Below, one piece after another: positions 15,377 to 19,488 of a stretch of 19,488 nt of DNA (position 1 is its first letter; each line of letters begins with the position of its first letter). The stretch is from the NCBI GenBank assembly GCA_900538905.1, contig UPZS01000042.1:1-19488 (forward strand), in the 5' to 3' direction. The DNA is from an uncultured Sutterella sp. (GTDB lineage Bacteria > Pseudomonadota > Gammaproteobacteria > Burkholderiales > Burkholderiaceae_F). The notes below the pieces were generated by a model, which was not told the origin of the DNA, ran no database searches, and was given only the letters and a program-made list of their open reading frames with translations. A program made the translations under genes and the position numbers.

Positions 15377-15927
15377 CAACGACGCTCCCTGATGATGATC
15401 ATGTTGGGTTCATTGATGCCGTTCTTGTAGCCGATGCCGGAGCGCGAGGCAGATTTCTTGCTCGCGAGCACCTGAGCGATATTGCCGGCTTCAAGACACT
15501 TCACCGGGCAGCCGTCGACGCAAGCCGGGTTCAGACCCGCATCAAGCAGCTCAACGCAGAGGTTGCACTTGGCAGCCTTGCCGTCGAGCTTGCTGATGAC
15601 GATTGCGTCATAGGGGCAAGCGCTCTTGCAGAGACCGCAGCCCGTGCAACGGTTGCGATCAAGCACCACGATGCCGTCGGGACGTTTCGTAAAGCAGTTG
15701 GCCGGACAAACCGCCATGCAGCTCGGATTGGTGCAATGCATGCAGGCGTGCGAGAGCCACACGTCGCGGACTCGACCCTCAGCGTCCTTAACCTCATAGA
15801 GATCAACCTTGCGGAAGCGAACGTCTTCAGGCAATTCGTTATGAATTTGGCAGGCTACCGTGCATCCGCCGCAACCGACGCAGTTTTCCTGGCGGAAGAT
15901 GAAGCCTTTTTGCAGTTTATTTGTCAT
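15376..15927 (-). CDS. DmsB-like four-[4Fe-4S] ferredoxin subunit
   Basis: The 183-residue electron-transfer subunit has no signal peptide and four cysteine groups: Cys16/19/22/26, Cys62/65/70/74, Cys94/97/100/104 and Cys121/124/136/140. This is the DmsB/PsrB/NrfC pattern of 16 ligands for four [4Fe-4S] clusters. All four positions of each group are Cys, so no [3Fe-4S] site is predicted. It would relay electrons to the catalytic subunit encoded 13 bases upstream and be carried across the membrane with it. AGGAGG seven bases before the ATG is the best ribosome site in the window. After about residue 150 the tail (KKSASRSGIGYKNG...) has no recognisable domain. Confidence 0.92.
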   Translation of the reverse strand: MTNKLQKGFIFRQENCVGCGGCTVACQIHNELPEDVRFRKVDLYEVKDAEGRVRDVWLSHACMHCTNPSCMAVCPANCFTKRPDGIVVLDRNRCTGCGLCKSACPYDAIVISKLDGKAAKCNLCVELLDAGLNPACVDGCPVKCLEAGNIAQVLASKKSASRSGIGYKNGINEPNMIIIRERR

Positions 15928-15940
15928 GGTCTATCCTCCT

Positions 15941-18178
15941 TCAGGCCTTTTCCACGTTCACGCGGGTGGAATGGTATGCAGAGCATCCACCCATATCGGT
16001 CAGACGCGAAGTCGTCAGCGTATTGGTGTTGTTCTTGCCGTAAGGATTGGTGCTGCGCCAATTGCACTTGGCGGTACGAACAACGCCGGGTCCGACGCGT
16101 GTAGACACACGTGCGATGAAATAAGCTTCGCCGCGCTGGTTGGTCAAACGAACTCGATCGCCCATCTTGATGCCGAGTTTCTGGGCATCTTCCGGACTGA
16201 TTTCGCATTCGTAAGCGTTAAATGCGCGGATGTACTTCACGTTGTAGAAGGAGGAATTGACACGCTGCGGAATACCGGGAGAGAGCAGACGGAACGGAAG
16301 TTTCTTCTCAACTTCGGGCATATCGTCTTCGCACAGGCCCAGATCGATGACAGGATCGAAACCAGCGCGCTTCATCATTTCGGAATAAAGCTCGATCTTG
16401 CCGGATTCGGTGCCGCACTTGCCGCCGGAGCGTACGGGAACGCTGGAGGGATAAGGCAGCTTGATCCACTTTTCCTTCTGCAGGCGTTCGAGGGTGATGC
16501 CCTGATACCAAGGTGCCTTGGTATTGAGCAGCTGGCGCATGATGTCAAAGGACGTATCCTTGAAGGCCTGGTCCTTGAAGCCCATGCGGCGGCCCCATTC
16601 GGCAAAGAAGTCCCAGTTGGGCATGGATTCGCCGACCGGTTCGATGACTTTTTCGCAGATCTGCAGGAACCAGCCGTGGTAGTCGCCGATGATGTCGTCC
16701 GTTTCAAACTGCGTGGAGGCAGGAAGAACCAGGTCGCAGTATTCCATGCTGTCGGTCATGATCATGTCGAAGCCAACGACGTAAAGATCGTCGCGCTTGA
16801 GATTTTCGATGACCTGATTGACGTTGGGCGAAACGGCGACCGGATTCCCGTTGTAGAAGAAGAACAGATGAATCGGCTTGATCGGCTGCGGTGGCGTCGT
16901 GTGATTGTCGATCAAGTTCTGGCTTGTCGGATTCTTAGCCTTCAATGCCTGATCCAGGTCGGTCATGTTGACATGTTGTTCCTTGCCGGTCAGGAAGTAG
17001 TTGCCGCGACCGTCAAAGTTGTTCATGCCGGTGATACTGCGGACATTGTCATAAATAATGCCGGCATTGGGACGGTCAAACATGCCGCGAAGAGCGTGCA
17101 TGATGGCGATGGCGCGAGTCATGCGGGCGCCGTTGTAGTTGCGCTGCATGCCATAGCCGCCGCGGATGATGCAGTTCTTGGACTTGCCGTAGAGGGCGGC
17201 AAACTTTTCGATTTCGGCGCGTTTGCAGCCGGTGACGCGCTCAATGTCTTCCCATTTGACGGAGTTGACCTTTTCGAAAACCTTGTCGGCGCCGATACAG
17301 CACTTGTCCAGGAATTCGTGATCAATGGTTTCGTCGTGAGCGATCAAATACTTCATGACACCGGTCGCAACCCAAGCGTCACTACCCGGGTAGTTCTGCA
17401 GGTAAACGTCGGCTTGCGAGCAAATCGGCGTGCGGTTCGGGTTGACCGCAAGCACAACACCGCCCTTGTCACGCATTTGATTGATAAGCTTGATGCCGTG
17501 CACGTTGGAGACGGTTTCGTTGAAGCCCCAGCTGATGTAGCAGTCGCAATTCGGGATTTCATCGGGATCGGGACCGTCAGTCGTACCCTGAACGGAACCG
17601 TAACCCCAGACACCGGCTTCCGTGCACACCAGGCGATCCAGATAGCTGGCGCCTAGGCGGTTAAAGAAGCGTTCGCCGGAAGCGTGCATGCCGATGGCGC
17701 CGTAGTTGCCCGAGTAGGAATAGGGCAGAACGGCTTCAGGACCATATTTGGCAACGACTTCCTTAGTCTTGGTAATGAGTTTGGCCCATGCTTCTTCCCA
17801 AGTGATGCGGCGCCACTTGTGCGAACCCTTTTCGCCGATGCGTTCCATCGGGTGAAGAATGCGATCCGGGGCATAGGTGTACTCAACATAGGTCAGCCCC
17901 TTTACGCAGGGACAAGTTCCTGTCTTGGCTTGCTTTTCAGCGCCGCTTACGTAAGTCATGCGGCCGTCTTGAACGCGGAATTTCATCAAGCAGCGGTCAG
18001 CACAGTTGCGCAAGCAACTGTGGTACTTGACCGTACCAGCACGCTTGTTGAGCAGTTCGGGTTTGGCGCCCAGAGAGTTCATCGCATGCGCAGTTTCGGG
18101 GATAAGCCCCGAGAGGCTGCCGACGACGGCCATAGCGCCAGTGCCTTGCAGCAGTGTACGGCGGGAAATGCTCGGCAT
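15941..18178 (-). CDS. Tat-exported molybdopterin oxidoreductase, DmsA-like architecture, substrate unknown
   Basis: This is a 745-residue catalytic subunit. The N-terminus SRRTLLQG (residues 5-12) with a hydrophobic stretch and TAHA at 29-32 is a clear Tat signal. The Fe-S motif is Cys55-x3-Cys59-x3-Cys63-x27-Cys91, the DmsA-type spacing. Aligned by eye with E. coli FdhF, Cys185 in LVCTEAG falls at the selenocysteine (Mo-ligand) position, whereas DMSO and TMAO reductases use Ser. The next residue is Thr, not the His needed by formate dehydrogenases. The ISWGFNETVSNVHG block and the C-terminal NSSFYN...RAFNAYECEISPEDAQKLGI region fit the bis-MGD family. The enzyme probably reduces (or oxidises) an unidentified compound in the periplasm. 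AGGAG lies before the ATG. It is the first gene of the six-gene operon. Confidence 0.88.
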   Translation of the reverse strand: MPSISRRTLLQGTGAMAVVGSLSGLIPETAHAMNSLGAKPELLNKRAGTVKYHSCLRNCADRCLMKFRVQDGRMTYVSGAEKQAKTGTCPCVKGLTYVEYTYAPDRILHPMERIGEKGSHKWRRITWEEAWAKLITKTKEVVAKYGPEAVLPYSYSGNYGAIGMHASGERFFNRLGASYLDRLVCTEAGVWGYGSVQGTTDGPDPDEIPNCDCYISWGFNETVSNVHGIKLINQMRDKGGVVLAVNPNRTPICSQADVYLQNYPGSDAWVATGVMKYLIAHDETIDHEFLDKCCIGADKVFEKVNSVKWEDIERVTGCKRAEIEKFAALYGKSKNCIIRGGYGMQRNYNGARMTRAIAIMHALRGMFDRPNAGIIYDNVRSITGMNNFDGRGNYFLTGKEQHVNMTDLDQALKAKNPTSQNLIDNHTTPPQPIKPIHLFFFYNGNPVAVSPNVNQVIENLKRDDLYVVGFDMIMTDSMEYCDLVLPASTQFETDDIIGDYHGWFLQICEKVIEPVGESMPNWDFFAEWGRRMGFKDQAFKDTSFDIMRQLLNTKAPWYQGITLERLQKEKWIKLPYPSSVPVRSGGKCGTESGKIELYSEMMKRAGFDPVIDLGLCEDDMPEVEKKLPFRLLSPGIPQRVNSSFYNVKYIRAFNAYECEISPEDAQKLGIKMGDRVRLTNQRGEAYFIARVSTRVGPGVVRTAKCNWRSTNPYGKNNTNTLTTSRLTDMGGCSAYHSTRVNVEKA

Positions 18179-18301
18179 TGTTTTTCTCCTGGTAAATGAT
18201 CTCCGTCTTGATTTACGGAGTATTTGTGCCGTGGAGCCGCATTTGGGGAAGTTGCGGTATCACGGTCCTTTGTTGTTGCTTTCTGAGGGGATTCAATGGT
18301 T
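18179..18301 (-). promoter_or_regulatory. Operon leader/promoter region with two dyads
   Basis: This 123-base gap separates the LysR-type gene from the first structural gene, both on the minus strand. Dyad one is CTCCGT/ACGGAG (18201-18206 and 18215-18220), just upstream of the ribosome site. Dyad two is nested: CCGTG/CACGG (18229-18233 and 18261-18265) outside CCGCA/TGCGG (18237-18241 and 18253-18257), the inner pair being separated by exactly 11 bases. An AATACT lies between them on the minus strand as a weak -10 candidate. Dyad two may be the LysR-type binding site or a weak terminator for the regulator gene; no T-run follows it. Confidence 0.4.
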
Positions 18302-19291
18302 TTATGACTTGGGATGTATCTCCTTTGAATTGGCTTGCAAGGCCAATTTCCAGTCTTCAGCCAGTCCGTCGACGAGTTGCCGAAGAACCCACTGAAACAC
18401 CGGCGACTGGTTGGTGTGGCCGTAAGCGATATAGTTGCCGATAGGTTTGACTGCGCTGCGCAGTTTGCGGATGCGAGTCAAGATCGGAGTCGGAAGTTTG
18501 ATGTAGTCCAAGCCCGTAACGGTGTTGGCGAAACGAAGCGTGAATTGGTTGCAGATGACCGCAACGGAATCGGATGAGGCAATCAACTGAAAAGCCGAGG
18601 CAACGGATTCCGTATAGGCGCGTACGCACATATTCGATCCGACCTCATGGCAAATGTCGACCAGCAGAGGACTGCTGTTGTCTCGGTAATTGTCGATTTC
18701 AACAAGCGGATAGCAGGACAAATCCGAGGCGCTGAAGTCGCCTGACAAAAGCGGATGTCCTTTGCGGCACAGCAAAAAGATGTCTCCCGTTTGCGAGAAA
18801 CATTCAAAATTCAGACGGTTGTCGTTAAAACCTTCGTACACGACGGCGTAGTCAACCGTTCCGTTCAAAAGCTCATTGACGCAATCGTAAGTAAGCGCGC
18901 TTACATGAAAATGCATGCGCGGAGCCAACGGCTGAATGCGGGTTTGAATGACTCGCTGTACGGCGTAATTGAATTCGTCGTAAGCGCGAATTTCGATACT
19001 TCCCGTGCAAGTCGCCGGTAAAAAGCGCGTGTAACGCGTGTCAATTTTCCGCAGGATGGAAACAATGTCGCTCGTCGGAGAAGCAAGTTCGTGTGCCTTA
19101 TTTGTCGGCACAAAACCATTGGCCGTGCGAACAAATAAAACATCGTCAAAAACTGAACGTGCGGCAACCAGAGCCCGACTGACAGTCGAGTTCGTAACAC
19201 CGAGCTCCGCGGCGGCCAAGCTCGCGCTCTTGTGCTTGTATACAGCCAAGAAAATCTTGAGTTGCTGGACGGTGAGTTGGTCGACGGACAT
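18302..19291 (-). CDS. LysR-type transcriptional regulator
   Basis: The 329-residue regulator has an N-terminal winged helix-turn-helix (about residues 5-65): LTVQQLKIFLAVYKHKSASLAAAELGVTNSTVSRAL, given here as its position and key residues A23-A25, S35 and R38 region, then the wing FDDVLFVRTANGFVPT near 49-64. The wing resembles the NodD/NahR/LeuO branch (DPLFVRTxxGMVPT). The rest is the periplasmic-binding-protein-like effector domain. It probably senses the substrate of, or a signal for, the operon that starts 123 bases downstream on the same strand. LysR-type genes more often sit divergent to their targets. The ribosome site is weak (GGAT about eight bases before ATG). Confidence 0.9.
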   Translation of the reverse strand: MSVDQLTVQQLKIFLAVYKHKSASLAAAELGVTNSTVSRALVAARSVFDDVLFVRTANGFVPTNKAHELASPTSDIVSILRKIDTRYTRFLPATCTGSIEIRAYDEFNYAVQRVIQTRIQPLAPRMHFHVSALTYDCVNELLNGTVDYAVVYEGFNDNRLNFECFSQTGDIFLLCRKGHPLLSGDFSASDLSCYPLVEIDNYRDNSSPLLVDICHEVGSNMCVRAYTESVASAFQLIASSDSVAVICNQFTLRFANTVTGLDYIKLPTPILTRIRKLRSAVKPIGNYIAYGHTNQSPVFQWVLRQLVDGLAEDWKLALQANSKEIHPKS

Positions 19292-19454
19292 AAGGTTTAT
19301 CCATTAAGAGTTAAGTCGAATATAGCAGTGAGGGTGGATGCTCCCGCCCTGAAAATATTGATGAAAATCAAAGTAAACAAAATTGCAATGAGGTAAATTT
19401 TCTTTTTTTTGAAAAACGAAATTAGCTTTGAAATCAATATGTTAGGCGAGAAAG
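19292..19454. promoter_or_regulatory. AT-rich region upstream of the LysR-type gene
   Basis: No gene is visible. The stretch is markedly AT-rich, with an A/T tract around 19391-19412. An inverted repeat, TTGAT/ATCAA (19358-19362 and 19367-19371), lies 66 bases upstream of the start and could be an autoregulatory site. A GC-rich patch at 19331-19350 can form a short hairpin. A TATATT on the minus strand near 19319-19324 is a possible -10 without a good -35. Confidence 0.3.
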
Positions 19455-19480
19455 AAAAGGATCATCAGATGATCTTTTTT
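19455..19480. terminator. Near-perfect palindrome with T-run at right edge
   Basis: AAAAGGATCATC and GATGATCTTTTT form arms around a single base at 19467, so an RNA stem would be about 11 bp with a CAG loop. T-rich tracts lie on both sides (TTTTTT on plus, CTTTTCTTTC on minus). It most likely ends a minus-strand gene located beyond the right edge, since no plus-strand gene leads into it. Confidence 0.5.
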
Positions 19481-19488
19481 ATGGCTGA

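Noticed and set aside
15860..17656. 598-residue plus-strand reading frame opposite the DmsA-like gene
   Set aside because: It is antisense to a gene with clear Tat, Fe-S and family motifs. Its translation is Ala/Val/Asp/His-rich with no recognisable domain, as expected for a shadow of biased codons.

Overview
The window looks like chromosome of a mid-GC betaproteobacterium. The abundance of molybdenum (Mo) respiratory enzymes under a LysR-type regulator suggests a gut-associated anaerobe of the Sutterella/Parasutterella kind. That placement is inferred from gene content and remembered family features; no database search was possible. No rRNA, tRNA, CRISPR array, phage gene or transposase was found.

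Left part (1-9780). This is a mosaic of short housekeeping and accessory units: an azlC/azlD branched-chain amino acid exporter pair whose azlD is cut short beside a strong GC palindrome at the window edge; a divergent P-loop kinase; a LysE/RhtB exporter; gltX; an orphan MetQ/NlpA-type binding protein; purB; a Spy/CpxP/ZraP-like periplasmic protein with a Gly/Tyr/Cys/His-rich tail; a DUF72 protein; a tiny Gly/Pro-rich lipoprotein; and a YdjA-type nitroreductase. Seven terminators are readable in the window and most separate these units cleanly.

Right part (9920-19291). All genes are on the minus strand, so transcription runs right to left. A LysR-type regulator is followed by six tightly spaced genes: a Tat-exported Mo oxidoreductase of DmsA-like architecture, its four-cluster ferredoxin subunit, a TorD-type chaperone, an FdhC/FdnI-type cytochrome b, a TtrB-like ferredoxin subunit with its own Tat-like leader, and a TtrA-like catalytic subunit. 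A strong terminator ends the unit.

How the right part probably works. Quinol would be oxidised at the diheme cytochrome b. Electrons would pass through one or both ferredoxin subunits to the two periplasmic Mo/bis-MGD catalytic subunits, which reduce external acceptors: a tetrathionate-like sulfur compound for TtrAB, and an unknown acceptor for the other enzyme. Neither an NrfD/TtrC/DmsC-type membrane anchor nor the TtrRS two-component system is present. The shared cytochrome b, the reversed placement of the Tat signal between TtrA and TtrB, a Cys at the likely Mo-ligand position of the DmsA-like enzyme, and the LysR regulator together make this the most unusual system in the window.
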